Positions 1 to 6,628 of a stretch of 10,095 bases of DNA are shown in pieces. A program made the position numbers and the translations under genes. Numbering within the stretch: position 1 is the stretch's first letter; each line of letters begins with the position of its first letter. The stretch covers positions 1-10,095 of the forward strand of contig CAAGML010000094.1 in NCBI GenBank assembly GCA_900771035.1. The letters are read 5' to 3'. This stretch comes from Bacteroidales bacterium. GTDB taxonomy: Bacteria; Bacteroidota; Bacteroidia; Bacteroidales; Paludibacteraceae. The notes beneath the pieces were generated by a model. It was not told the DNA's origin, ran no database searches, and saw nothing but the letters and a program-made list of their open reading frames with translations.

Positions 1-258
1 TTGCATCTTGCTGATTGTCAGTCGGTCACAATGCCCGCATTGCTCCCTTCTTCCGCACAGCAATCTGCTAAAAATAAACTTCAAAATCGTCTCAACCTAA
101 TTAATAGAACCACCCTATAGTGATAAACCCGACATTTCAAAAGACGACTTTCACACTGAGACTAATGTATTATTCATCAATCTATTACGCTATTCTAATT
201 CACGAAAGTAATTTTGTTCTAATTTTCTCGGAGATAATTGCCGATTTCTGAAAATAAA
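1..258. other. Non-coding region left of recA
   Basis: I see no convincing gene in this stretch. On the plus strand one frame is open from the left edge to a stop at 118-120, and on the minus strand a frame of about 32 codons (roughly 1-96) runs off the left edge and contains CGRREQCGHC. Neither has a recognisable domain or a visible promoter. Either could be the end of a gene lying outside the window or part of a repeated intergenic sequence. The part from about 120 to 258 is AT-rich and carries only the approach to the recA promoter. Confidence 0.5.
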
Positions 259-276
259 TTCGTACCTTTGCACGAA
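238..276 (+). promoter_or_regulatory. recA promoter
   Basis: A Bacteroidetes -7 box, TACCTTTGC, lies at 263-271. TTG at 238-240 is a possible -33 element, but its spacing of 22 nt is slightly long. The -7 box is overlapped by a short inverted repeat, TTCGT (259-263) and ACGAA (272-276), that could be an operator. Transcription would start near 277-280, leaving a leader of about 20 nt before the recA ATG at 298. Confidence 0.75.
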
Positions 277-297
277 ACTACAAACCCCTATAACAGT

Positions 298-1308
298 ATG
301 GAAGAAAAAGAAAAGAAACCGATTTCCCCTGAGAAACTTAAGGCTCTCCAGCTCGCCATGGACAAAATCGAGAAAGACCATGGGCGAGGTGCCATCATGA
401 AACTGGGCGACACCAAAAACGAGAACGTAGATGTCATTCCTTCAGGCTCTGTCGGTCTCAATATGGCTCTTGGCGTTGGAGGTTATCCCCGTGGACGTAT
501 CATCGAAATCTATGGTCCTGAGTCTTCAGGTAAGACGACCCTTGCGATACATGCGATAGCAGAAGCCCAGAAACAAGGTGGTGTGGCGGCAATCATAGAC
601 GCAGAACATGCCTTCGACCGTTTTTATGCCGAGAACCTCGGCGTTGACGTTGACAACCTCCTCATCTCTCAGCCGGACAGCGGTGAGCAGGCTCTCGAAA
701 TCGCCGACCAACTCATACGCTCCTCGGCTATCGACATCATCGTCATCGACTCAGTGGCGGCACTTACGCCAAAGGCTGAGCTTGAAGGCGAGATGGGTGA
801 CAACAAAGTCGGTCTTCAGGCACGTCTCATGAGTCAGGCTCTCCGCAAACTCACCGCCAGCATCAACAAGACCAACACCACCTGCATCTTCATCAACCAA
901 CTACGCGAGAAGATTGGCGTAATGTTCGGCAACCCTGAGACAACAACCGGAGGTAACGCCCTCAAATTTTACGCTTCCGTCCGCCTTGACATACGCAAAA
1001 TAGGTGTCCTCAAAGACAGCGACACCACCAACGGCAGTCAGGTACGCGTCAAAGTCGTCAAAAACAAGGTCGCCCCTCCTTTCCGCAAAGCTGAGTTTGA
1101 CATTATGTTCGGCACAGGCATTTCACGCTCAGGCGAAATCATTGACCTCGGCGTCGAGAATGAAATCATCAAAAAAAGCGGTGCCTGGTTCTCGTACGGC
1201 AACACCCGCCTCGGTCAGGGTCGCGACGCTGCAAAACAACTATTGGAGGATAATCCGGAACTTGCTGCCGAAATCGAGCAGAAAATCATGGATGCCCTCA
1301 AGGCATAA
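298..1308 (+). CDS. recA: Recombinase RecA
   Basis: RecA forms ATP-dependent filaments on single-stranded DNA, carries out strand exchange in homologous recombination, and stimulates LexA-type self-cleavage in the SOS response. The 336-residue protein has a Walker A motif GPESSGKT at residues 73-80, a Walker B strand IDIIVIDS at about 145-152, the L1 region around [10 protein letters not shown] (161-170) and the L2 region with [20 protein letters not shown] (about 210-229). The C-terminal domain is present but short and less acidic than in E. coli. I chose the ATG at 298 because the frame remains open back to a TTG at 238, yet that extension would cover the promoter -7 box at 263-271. The gene stands alone, with its own promoter and a strong terminator immediately after it. 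Length and motifs match the family, so the identity is secure. Confidence 0.98.
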   Translation: MEEKEKKPISPEKLKALQLAMDKIEKDHGRGAIMKLGDTKNENVDVIPSGSVGLNMALGVGGYPRGRIIEIYGPESSGKTTLAIHAIAEAQKQGGVAAIIDAEHAFDRFYAENLGVDVDNLLISQPDSGEQALEIADQLIRSSAIDIIVIDSVAALTPKAELEGEMGDNKVGLQARLMSQALRKLTASINKTNTTCIFINQLREKIGVMFGNPETTTGGNALKFYASVRLDIRKIGVLKDSDTTNGSQVRVKVVKNKVAPPFRKAEFDIMFGTGISRSGEIIDLGVENEIIKKSGAWFSYGNTRLGQGRDAAKQLLEDNPELAAEIEQKIMDALKA

Positions 1309-1316
1309 AACAATAA

Positions 1317-1345
1317 AGGCGTTTCTTTTCGGAAACGCCTTTTTT
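1317..1345 (+). terminator. recA terminator, possibly bidirectional
   Basis: AGGCGTTTC (1317-1325) pairs perfectly with GAAACGCCT (1332-1340) around a 6-nt loop and is followed by a run of T (1341-1345). It starts 9 nt after the recA stop. Read on the minus strand the hairpin is followed by TTTATTGTTTT, so it may also end transcription of the convergent porT-like gene. Confidence 0.9.
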
Positions 1346-1366
1346 CTCTTCAGACAGGGAATACCC

Positions 1367-2074
1367 TTATTCAAAATTCAGGGCAAACGTGAATATCCTC
1401 GATGTCAGTTTGTCCAATGCGTCATTATAAGGTTTCCACTCAGGGTCAAGATACCCTCCGTTAATCTCCTCCTCACGTTTCTCCCAACTCATTAGTATAT
1501 TATTGAATCCCAAGGCGAACTTGAACTCAGGCGAAAGCCTGAAATATTTGGTGTAAAATGTGCATCCAACACCGAATTCCACGAAATAGTCAAAATACTC
1601 CAACAGCAGCGGATTCTCCTGCTCATGCGAGAAATCAAACAATACACCGCCACCGGCAATCACATAGATGCCATAGTTCTTTATCCTCACGGCACTGTAT
1701 TTCAGCAATAACGGCACAGTAATCATTGTTGAACGCACATCTATTTTATACAGCGAACTACTCTTGTCATTCATGAATGTCAATGTCCTGTCCGCAATGT
1801 AGAACGTAGGGCACAGTCTAAGGTTAAGGTAGTTGCACAGTCTCACGTCACCTATCAGTCCTACGTTGAATCCCGGCTGCAACCTCGAAACTTCAGCTTG
1901 ATACACACACCCGTTTGGTGCTTGCGCCATTGAATTCTTTATGCCGAAGTCCAGAATGTCCAACCCCAGACTGAAGCCGAAATGAAACCGTTTGTACTCA
2001 ACGTTAGGCAGATTCTGCGCCGTTATCGAGCAGAAAAACGCTGTGAAGAGTAATATGGCTAATGCTTTTTTCAC
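1367..2074 (-). CDS. porT: PorT-like outer-membrane beta-barrel protein
   Basis: The 235-residue product starts with a clear Sec signal peptide, MKKALAILLFTAFFCSITA followed by Q at residue 20, and continues as alternating aromatic/polar strands typical of a small outer-membrane barrel (for example FHFGFSLGLDILDFGI near 31-46 and TMITVPLLLKYSAVRIKNYG in the middle). Its length and the pattern of a conserved LLLKYSAVRI segment followed by a YVIAGGG strand resemble the PorT family, which in Porphyromonas gingivalis is needed for type IX secretion. That match comes from memory of the family, so the specific PorT role is less certain than the barrel call. The start is GTG (2072-2074): the frame is open back to a TAA at 2102-2104 with no ATG in between. 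No clear -7 box lies upstream. It converges on recA and diverges from the ferredoxin gene. Confidence 0.78.
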   Translation of the reverse strand: MKKALAILLFTAFFCSITAQNLPNVEYKRFHFGFSLGLDILDFGIKNSMAQAPNGCVYQAEVSRLQPGFNVGLIGDVRLCNYLNLRLCPTFYIADRTLTFMNDKSSSLYKIDVRSTMITVPLLLKYSAVRIKNYGIYVIAGGGVLFDFSHEQENPLLLEYFDYFVEFGVGCTFYTKYFRLSPEFKFALGFNNILMSWEKREEEINGGYLDPEWKPYNDALDKLTSRIFTFALNFE

Positions 2075-2136
2075 TATTAGGTTAACGCTAAATGCTATGG
2101 TTTATTGCTTTATGTCCCTGAAAATATTTATTCGTT

Positions 2137-2173
2137 TTTGCACCGCTAAATCAGATTTTTTTTGTACCTTTGC
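2137..2173 (+). promoter_or_regulatory. Ferredoxin promoter
   Basis: A -7 box TACCTTTGC lies at 2165-2173, about 40 nt before the ferredoxin ATG. TTTG at 2137-2140 is the nearest -33 candidate, at an unusually long spacing of 24 nt. The 9-mer TTTGCACCG occurs twice, at 2137-2145 and 2169-2177, so the upstream copy may be a duplicated promoter fragment rather than a true -33 element. Confidence 0.65.
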
Positions 2174-2215
2174 ACCGTCAAACCAAATTAGTACTAATTT
2201 AAATTCAATTCAAAA

Positions 2216-2383
2216 ATGGCTTACGTAATTTCTGAAGATTGTATGGCTTGCGGTACTTGCGCTGGCGAGTGCCCTAACGAGGCAATTACTGAGGGCGATA
2301 TCTATCACATCGACCCAGACAAGTGCGTGGACTGCGGTACTTGCGCATCTGTTTGCCCAGCTGAGGCTATCAAACAGGCTTAA
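2216..2383 (+). CDS. 2[4Fe-4S] bacterial-type ferredoxin
   Basis: This 55-residue electron carrier has two classical cluster motifs: C9-x2-C12-x2-C15-x3-C19-P and C37-x2-C40-x2-C43-x3-C47-P, with pseudo-twofold symmetry between the halves. Such clostridial-type ferredoxins accept low-potential electrons, for example from pyruvate:ferredoxin oxidoreductase, in the cytoplasm of anaerobes. The protein has the usual minimal length for the family and no extra domains. It begins MAYVISEDCMACGTC at the ATG 2216-2218, 43 nt after the -7 box, and has no Shine-Dalgarno sequence, as is normal in Bacteroidetes. It is monocistronic: its own promoter lies upstream and a strong terminator begins 34 nt after the stop. 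The specific redox partners cannot be told from this window. Confidence 0.97.
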   Translation: MAYVISEDCMACGTCAGECPNEAITEGDIYHIDPDKCVDCGTCASVCPAEAIKQA

Positions 2384-2417
2384 GATTCCTGCCGCTTGCG
2401 GCGTGGTCTTTAATTGT

Positions 2418-2455
2418 AGAGGTGAATTTCTGTATAGATATTCACCTCTTTTTTT
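2418..2455 (+). terminator. Ferredoxin terminator
   Basis: AGAGGTGAAT (2418-2427) pairs perfectly with ATTCACCTCT (2440-2449) and is followed by TTTTTT (2450-2455). A few extra pairs (TCT with AGA) can form inside the 12-nt loop. It lies between the ferredoxin gene and the convergent tRNA-Arg. On the minus strand the hairpin is not followed by a strong T run, so it is a weaker candidate terminator for the tRNA. Confidence 0.9.
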
Positions 2456-2456
2456 G

Positions 2457-2528
2457 TACGCCCATACGGAATCGAACCGTAACCAAGAGAACCGGAATCT
2501 CTCATTCTATCCATTAAACTATGGGCGC
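2457..2528 (-). tRNA. tRNA-Arg(CCG)
   Basis: The minus strand folds into a full cloverleaf of 72 nt without an encoded CCA. The acceptor is GCGCCCA with TGGGCGT (G1-U72 wobble), discriminator A at 2457. The D arm is GTTT...GAAT. The anticodon stem AGAGA/TCTCT holds the loop TTCCGGT, giving anticodon CCG (2493-2495), which reads the Arg codon CGG; G37 follows it as expected. The T arm is TACGG-TTCGATT-CCGTA. A register one base away would give TCC (Gly), but its stem ends in a G-U pair and the loop is less regular, so Arg is preferred. It lies 67 nt downstream of pnp on the same strand. A weak -7-like AATCTTTG at 2545-2552 could give it its own promoter. Confidence 0.93.
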
Positions 2529-2595
2529 TTATCAGAAGTGAACCCAAAGATTCACTTCATGATACTATTTCATCATCTCTGAAAACCCAGAACCA

Positions 2596-4932
2596 TCAAA
2601 ACTCAAACACGTCGTTCGGAGTAATTTCCCTTGGACGCTCTGGCTCAATAGGTCTGTCGTTGATGTCGTTGACAATGCGGCTGTCATGTCTAACCGGACG
2701 CTCGGGACGTGGACGACGCTCGCTGCTACGATGCTCACCGCCCCTGCGGTCATCTCTGCGCTCACCGCCACGACGTTCACCACGTTCTGGTCTTGGTTTG
2801 CGCTCTGGCTCGACATATCCTTCAGGCTTTTCCTTCAGGATACGTGCCGACAGTTTGAACCTGCCGCTTTTCTCGTCAATCTCAAGGAGTTTGATGTCTA
2901 TCTTGTCACCCTCTTTGATGCCTGTCTCGTCCATTGTCTCATAGCGTTTCCAGTCTATTTCCGAAATATGGAGCAAACCTTCTTTCCCTGGCATGAACTC
3001 CACGAAACATCCGTAAGGCATTATAGACTTGACTATTGACTCATACACTTTGCCAACCTCAGGAACTGCCACGATGGCTTTTATCATATTCATGGCTTTT
3101 TCGATGGAGTCTTTGTTTGCCGCCGCAATCTGCACATGACCGACTTCGCCTTCTTCCTCTATCGTCACGACAGTACCTGTCTCAGCCTGAATACCTTGGA
3201 TAATCTTTCCGCCAGGACCTATCACTGCGCCGATGAAGTCTTTAGGAATGTCGATAGCCTCTAAGCGTGGTGCATGTGGTTTGAGGTCTGGACGTGGTGC
3301 AGGGAGTTCTGCCTGAATCTTGTCAAGAATGAACATACGTCCCTCGTGAGCCTGCTTTAGCGCATTCTCCAGAATCTCGTAACTCAGTCCGTCAACCTTG
3401 ATATCCATCTGTGTGGCGGTTATACCGTCACGAGTACCAGTAACCTTGAAGTCCATATCGCCCAAATGATCCTCGTCACCAAGAATATCAGAGAGCACCG
3501 CATAGTTGGTGCCATGGTTCTCTGAGATAAGGCCCATCGCTATACCAGAAACAGGCTTCTTGATAGGCACACCTGCGTCCATCAGTGCAAGACATCCAGC
3601 GCATACTGTCGCCATTGACGATGAGCCGTTTGACTCAAGAATATCAGAAACCACACGTACCGTATAAGGATAATCCTCTGGTATCATGGTCTTCAACGCA
3701 CGGCAGGCCAGGTTTCCGTGACCAATCTCACGACGTCCTATGCCACGTGATGCCTTCGCCTCGCCTGTCGAGAATGGAGGGAAGTTGTAATGCAGCAGGA
3801 ATTTATCATGTCCCTGGATAAGCGCCTCGTCAATCAGTTTCTCGTCCAGTTTTGTTCCGAGTGTTACCGTCGAAAGTGACTGAGTCTCGCCACGTGTGAA
3901 TATTGCTGAACCATGAGGGCCTGGCAGATAGCCAGCCTCGCACCAGATAGGGCGGATTTCGTTGGTCTTACGTCCGTCAAGGCGCTTGCCTTCGTCCAGC
4001 ACCGAACGGCGCATAGCCTCACGCTCCACGTCATGGTAATAGCGGTCTATCATAGCACCCTTCTCCTCAAGTTCCTCTTCAGTGAACTGGGCTTTGTATT
4101 CGTCAACGACTGCCTGGAAATTAGCGGCACGAGAGTGCTTGTCGTTATTGCAAGATGCAGCCACAGCGTATGCCTTGTCGTAGCATTTCTCACGAACATC
4201 CTTGCGCAAATCCTCGTCATTAACCTCGTGGTCATATTCGCGTTTTGCCTTGCCTGCCTCCTGCATGAACTCCAGCTGAGCCTGACAGTGACCCTTGATT
4301 GCCTCGTGTGCCACCTTCATTGCGTTCAGCAGGTCATCCTCCGACACCTCTTTCATCTCACCCTCAACCATCATGATGTTGTCCAACGTTGCGGCCACCA
4401 TAATGTCCATATCCGCGCGCTCCAACTCTGCGAATGTTGGGTTCACTTTATACTGTCCGTCAATGCGGGCGACACGTACCTCCGAGATTGGACCGTTGAA
4501 AGGAACGTCCGAAACCGAAAGTGCTGCCGAAGCTGCAAGTCCCGCGTATGAATCTGGCATGTCAACGCCGTCTGCCGAGTACAGCGTCACGTTGACAAAC
4601 GTCTCTGCATGGTAGTTGTCTGGGAAAAGTGGTCTCAATGCACGGTCAACAAGTCGTGAAATCAGGATTTCATAGTCGGACGAACGACCCTCGCGGCGCG
4701 TGAAACCGCCTGGAAAACGTCCGCCTGATGCGAATTTCTCTTTGTAATCCACAGAGAGCGGCATAAAGTCCGTCCCTGGTACGGCATCCTGCGCGCTGCA
4801 CACTGTGGCAAGCAACATAGTCTTGCCAACTGTCAGCATAACAGCACCATCAGCCTGTTTTGCCAGCTTGCCTGTCTCGAGAATAATCTCGGTGCCATCA
4901 CCCATTGTGATGACTTTGCGTGTTACATTCAT
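2596..4932 (-). CDS. pnp: Polyribonucleotide nucleotidyltransferase (PNPase)
   Basis: PNPase is a trimeric, phosphate-dependent 3'-to-5' exoribonuclease that degrades mRNA and can add heteropolymeric tails. The 778-residue protein has the standard order: first RNase PH domain (about 10-145, with [17 protein letters not shown]), an alpha-helical linker domain (about 150-310), the second, catalytic RNase PH domain (about 320-550, with FPPFSTGE near 384-391 and [16 protein letters not shown] at 485-500, which carries the metal- and phosphate-binding residues), a KH domain (about 560-620, GxxG as GPGG near 572-575) and an S1 domain (about 626-700). It ends in a charged tail of about 75 residues rich in Arg, Gly, Glu and Pro. 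The ATG at 4932 lies 42 nt after a -7 box. Upstream, the rplT terminator separates it from the translation operon, so it is transcribed on its own. Confidence 0.98.
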   Translation of the reverse strand: MNVTRKVITMGDGTEIILETGKLAKQADGAVMLTVGKTMLLATVCSAQDAVPGTDFMPLSVDYKEKFASGGRFPGGFTRREGRSSDYEILISRLVDRALRPLFPDNYHAETFVNVTLYSADGVDMPDSYAGLAASAALSVSDVPFNGPISEVRVARIDGQYKVNPTFAELERADMDIMVAATLDNIMMVEGEMKEVSEDDLLNAMKVAHEAIKGHCQAQLEFMQEAGKAKREYDHEVNDEDLRKDVREKCYDKAYAVAASCNNDKHSRAANFQAVVDEYKAQFTEEELEEKGAMIDRYYHDVEREAMRRSVLDEGKRLDGRKTNEIRPIWCEAGYLPGPHGSAIFTRGETQSLSTVTLGTKLDEKLIDEALIQGHDKFLLHYNFPPFSTGEAKASRGIGRREIGHGNLACRALKTMIPEDYPYTVRVVSDILESNGSSSMATVCAGCLALMDAGVPIKKPVSGIAMGLISENHGTNYAVLSDILGDEDHLGDMDFKVTGTRDGITATQMDIKVDGLSYEILENALKQAHEGRMFILDKIQAELPAPRPDLKPHAPRLEAIDIPKDFIGAVIGPGGKIIQGIQAETGTVVTIEEEGEVGHVQIAAANKDSIEKAMNMIKAIVAVPEVGKVYESIVKSIMPYGCFVEFMPGKEGLLHISEIDWKRYETMDETGIKEGDKIDIKLLEIDEKSGRFKLSARILKEKPEGYVEPERKPRPERGERRGGERRDDRRGGEHRSSERRPRPERPVRHDSRIVNDINDRPIEPERPREITPNDVFEF

Positions 4933-4973
4933 ATCTTATTTGTCAATAGTATTTACCAAGCATAAATTCGGCT

Positions 4974-4982
4974 GCAAAGTTA
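4974..4982 (-). promoter_or_regulatory. pnp promoter (-7 box)
   Basis: On the minus strand TAACTTTGC, a match to TAnnTTTG, lies 41 nt before the pnp start. The region upstream is A/T-rich. No TTG is found at the standard 19-20 nt spacing; the nearest TTTG (4995-4998) is only 12 nt away. The box therefore rests on the -7 element and its position just after the rplT terminator. Confidence 0.65.
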
Positions 4983-5017
4983 CACAAAATTTCTCAAATA
5001 AAAAAATTTTTCGGCAT

Positions 5018-5056
5018 AAAAAAAACGTCCATTCCTTGCTTTGAGGAATGGACGTT
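5018..5056 (-). terminator. Terminator of the infC-rpmI-rplT operon
   Basis: On the minus strand AACGTCCATTCC (5045-5056) pairs perfectly with GGAATGGACGTT (5024-5035) around a 9-nt loop, followed by an uninterrupted T run (complement of the A tract 5018-5025). It lies 20 nt after the rplT stop codon and separates the translation operon from pnp. Confidence 0.95.
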
Positions 5057-5075
5057 CTCTCGTGGCTATAAACGA

Positions 5076-5423
5076 TTAGTTCTTAGCCTTATCCACGATA
5101 GCCTTGAATGCCTCCTGATGGTTCATCGCAAGGTCGGCAAGTACTTTGCGGTTCATTGTGATACCTGCTCTGTGCAATGCACCCATCAACTGCGAATACG
5201 ACATACCCTCAAGGCGGGCTGCAGCGTTGATACGCTGGATCCACAATGCGCGGAAATTACGTTTCTTGTTCTTCCTGTCGCGGTAAGCGTACTGGAGACC
5301 CTTCTCCCATGTGTTCTTTGCGACGGTCCACACATTCTTGCGGGCACCGAAGTAACCGCGTGTGAGTTTCAGAATTCTTTTGCGTTTTGCACGTGATGCT
5401 ACGTGATTTACTGATCTTGGCAT
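5076..5423 (-). CDS. rplT: 50S ribosomal protein L20 (bL20)
   Basis: L20 binds 23S rRNA early in assembly of the large ribosomal subunit. The 115-residue basic protein is full length for the family, beginning [20 protein letters not shown] and containing the conserved GYFGARKN segment (about 23-30) and the [22 protein letters not shown] segment (about 66-91) that forms the globular C-terminal RNA-binding domain. It is the last gene of infC-rpmI-rplT: 102 nt separate it from rpmI and a terminator follows 20 nt after its stop. In other bacteria L20 represses this operon through its mRNA. The gap before rplT holds two complementary hexamers that might take part in such control, but that is only suggestive. 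No Shine-Dalgarno sequence precedes the ATG; the upstream stretch is A-rich, as usual in the phylum. Confidence 0.98.
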   Translation of the reverse strand: MPRSVNHVASRAKRKRILKLTRGYFGARKNVWTVAKNTWEKGLQYAYRDRKNKKRNFRALWIQRINAAARLEGMSYSQLMGALHRAGITMNRKVLADLAMNHQEAFKAIVDKAKN

Positions 5424-5525
5424 ACTGATTTGTTTTTTTTGAATGTCAGCGCCCTTTTACGGAATCTTTTTCAGGCTGTCCATTCGGTTAATACTAAATA
5501 AGGGGAAAAAACTGCACCTTGGCGC

Positions 5526-5723
5526 TTAACGCATGCAGAGTAATGATTTAACTGCCTTCATGTCAACATTCTCCAGAGTGGCCGAATGTGTGAGGTTGCG
5601 TTTACGTTTCAAGCTCTTCTTCGTCAGAATGTGGCTCTTGAAAGCGTGTTTGTGCTTGATTTTCCCTGTTCCGGTAAGAGCGAATCTTTTTTTGGCACCG
5701 GAATTAGTCTTGTTCTTTCTCAT
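5526..5723 (-). CDS. rpmI: 50S ribosomal protein L35 (bL35)
   Basis: L35 is a small protein of the large ribosomal subunit. The 65-residue, strongly basic product shows the family core [20 protein letters not shown] (residues 5-24), followed by a second basic stretch, [13 protein letters not shown]. Its length is normal. The first residues read MRKNKTNSG where many relatives have MPKMKTNSG, a small difference. It is the middle gene of the operon, 28 nt after infC and 102 nt before rplT, with no promoter or terminator visible inside the operon. The ATG at 5721-5723 is the only sensible start. The order infC-rpmI-rplT is one of the best conserved gene orders in bacteria and supports the call. 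Confidence 0.97.
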   Translation of the reverse strand: MRKNKTNSGAKKRFALTGTGKIKHKHAFKSHILTKKSLKRKRNLTHSATLENVDMKAVKSLLCMR

Positions 5724-5751
5724 TTTGTTTGTTTTATTATATAATATGTGA

Positions 5752-6294
5752 TTACTTCTTGTTTGGCTTTGGCGACAGCATTATTATCATCCTCTTCCCC
5801 TCCAACGTAGGCAGTGAATCCACCTTCGCTATCTCCTCAAGGTCGTTCGCAAGTCTCAGCAGCAACACCTCGCCCTGCTCCTTGAACAGAATAGAGCGTC
5901 CCTTGAAAAACACATACGCCTTCACCTTGTTGCCCTCCTTGATGAACTCCTCGGCATGGCGCAACTTGAAGTTGTAGTCATGGTCGTCCGTCTGAGGCCC
6001 GAACCTGATTTCCTTCACTTCAATCTTCACCGCCTTCGCCTTCAGCTCCTTCTCGCGCTTCTTCAGCTGATAAAGGAACTTCTGGTAATCCACAATCTTG
6101 CACACCGGTGGATTGGCGTTTGGCGAAATCTCCACAAGGTCTAAACCCATGTCGTCCGCCATTCTCATTGCACGTTCGATTGAATAGACACCGTTCTCAA
6201 CGTTGTCTCCCACTACTCGAACCTCATGGACTCCCCGGATCTGATTATTGATTCGGTGCTTGTCCTCCTGTTTGTTGGATGCTTGTTTTGCTAT
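5752..6294 (-). CDS. infC: Translation initiation factor IF-3, non-AUG start
   Basis: IF3 binds the 30S subunit, keeps it apart from the 50S and checks start codon-anticodon pairing. The C-terminal domain is complete ([20 protein letters not shown], then [18 protein letters not shown]) and the N-terminal domain ends with [19 protein letters not shown]. The first ATG/GTG/TTG candidate in frame is a GTG at 6211-6213, but it begins inside the conserved N-terminal domain. Reading further upstream restores a typical IF3 start, [20 protein letters not shown]. No ATG, GTG or TTG exists in frame there before the stop at 6337-6339. The best start is ATA at 6292-6294, 8 nt after GGAGG (within GGGAGGG), giving 180 residues; ATA at 6298-6300 is an alternative. 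E. coli and others use AUU for infC so that IF3 represses its own synthesis, and the ATA start would serve the same purpose. It is the first gene of the operon, about 50 nt from the -7 box. Confidence 0.93.
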   Translation of the reverse strand: MAKQASNKQEDKHRINNQIRGVHEVRVVGDNVENGVYSIERAMRMADDMGLDLVEISPNANPPVCKIVDYQKFLYQLKKREKELKAKAVKIEVKEIRFGPQTDDHDYNFKLRHAEEFIKEGNKVKAYVFFKGRSILFKEQGEVLLLRLANDLEEIAKVDSLPTLEGKRMIIMLSPKPNKK

Positions 6295-6301
6295 GGCTAT
6301 G

Positions 6302-6308
6302 CCCTCCC
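6302..6308 (-). promoter_or_regulatory. Shine-Dalgarno-like site of infC
   Basis: The minus strand reads GGGAGGG just ahead of two ATA codons. GGAGG is 8 nt from the ATA at 6292-6294, an ideal spacing, and only 2 nt from the ATA at 6298-6300. Most genes in this window have no such sequence, so it is a strong hint to the real infC start. Confidence 0.6.
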
Positions 6309-6343
6309 GTCTATGGGGTTTTATATGTGTTATAAATCAAAGT

Positions 6344-6375
6344 GCAAAGGTACGACATTTTTTTCAAATGGCAAT
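6344..6375 (-). promoter_or_regulatory. infC-rpmI-rplT promoter
   Basis: On the minus strand the -7 box TACCTTTGC lies at 6344-6352 and ATTG at 6372-6375 gives a -33 element at 19-nt spacing. Transcription would begin near 6337, leaving a leader of about 40 nt before the ATA start of infC. The -7 box sits inside one arm of a perfect 24-bp inverted repeat shared with the divergent tRNA-Glu promoter. Confidence 0.85.
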
Positions 6376-6419
6376 GCGTTTTGGCAAAAAAAATTTTTAC
6401 GAAAAAAATTCCGATTTCG

Positions 6420-6452
6420 TTTGGTCATATCAAAAAAATGTCGTACCTTTGC
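6420..6452 (+). promoter_or_regulatory. tRNA-Glu promoter
   Basis: TTTG (6420-6423) and TACCTTTGC (6444-6452) are separated by exactly 20 nt, a textbook Bacteroidetes promoter. It lies 39 nt before the 5' end of the mature tRNA and points away from the infC promoter. Confidence 0.9.
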
Positions 6453-6491
6453 ACTCGCAATTGAGAGGGTTACTGTCGTTGCCATAACAAT

Positions 6492-6567
6492 GGTGCATTC
6501 GTCTAGTGGCCTAGGACGTCGGCCTCTCACGCCGAAAACTCGGGTTCGACTCCCGGACGCACTACCA
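6492..6567 (+). tRNA. tRNA-Glu(CTC)
   Basis: A 76-nt cloverleaf with encoded CCA (6565-6567). The D arm is GTC...GAC. The anticodon stem TCGGC/GCCGA holds the loop CTCTCAC with anticodon CTC, which reads the Glu codon GAG. The T arm is TCGGG-TTCGACT-CCCGG. The acceptor strands GGTGCAT and ACGCACT pair except at position 6-67, where A faces C; discriminator is A. The gene has its own promoter and terminator and is transcribed alone, divergent from infC and convergent with menE. Confidence 0.95.
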
Positions 6568-6578
6568 CTCTCATCCTT

Positions 6579-6613
6579 AGCAGGGTTTCGTCAAACGAGA
6601 TCCTGCTTTTTTT
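6579..6613 (+). terminator. tRNA-Glu terminator
   Basis: A 13-bp stem with two wobble pairs, AGCAGGGTTTCGT (6579-6591) with ACGAGATCCTGCT (6595-6607), a CAA loop, then six T (6608-6613). It ends 16 nt before the menE stop, which arrives from the other strand; the minus strand has no T run there. Confidence 0.92.
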
Positions 6614-6628
6614 ATCCCCCCCACCATA

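Larger units (their letters stand above)
6341..6455. repeat. 24-bp perfect inverted repeat spanning two divergent promoters
   Basis: The arm 6341-6364 (begins AGTGCAAAGGTACGAC and ends in seven T) is the exact reverse complement of 6432-6455. The arms are separated by 67 nt of AT-rich sequence. Each arm carries the -7 box of one promoter, infC leftward and tRNA-Glu rightward, plus the poly-A/ATGTCG spacer before it. Confidence 0.9.

Noticed and set aside
238..297. recA starting at TTG 238 with 20 extra residues
   Set aside because: The extension would overlap the -7 promoter box at 263-271, and the ATG at 298 gives the normal RecA length and N-terminus.
1004..1495. 163-codon plus-strand frame
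   Set aside because: It overlaps the end of recA in another frame and runs through the recA terminator and into the convergent porT-like gene.
2535..2558. Hairpin GAAGTGAA / TTCACTTC between pnp and tRNA-Arg, considered as a pnp terminator
   Set aside because: The 8-bp stem is real but no T run follows on the minus strand; it may only stabilise the pnp 3' end or overlap a weak tRNA promoter.
3913..4551. 212-codon plus-strand frame
   Set aside because: It lies entirely antisense to pnp, has no promoter and no recognisable domain; it is a shadow of the pnp codon pattern.
5752..6213. infC starting at GTG 6213 (153 residues)
   Set aside because: It deletes the conserved first ~27 residues of IF3, which are clearly encoded in frame upstream.
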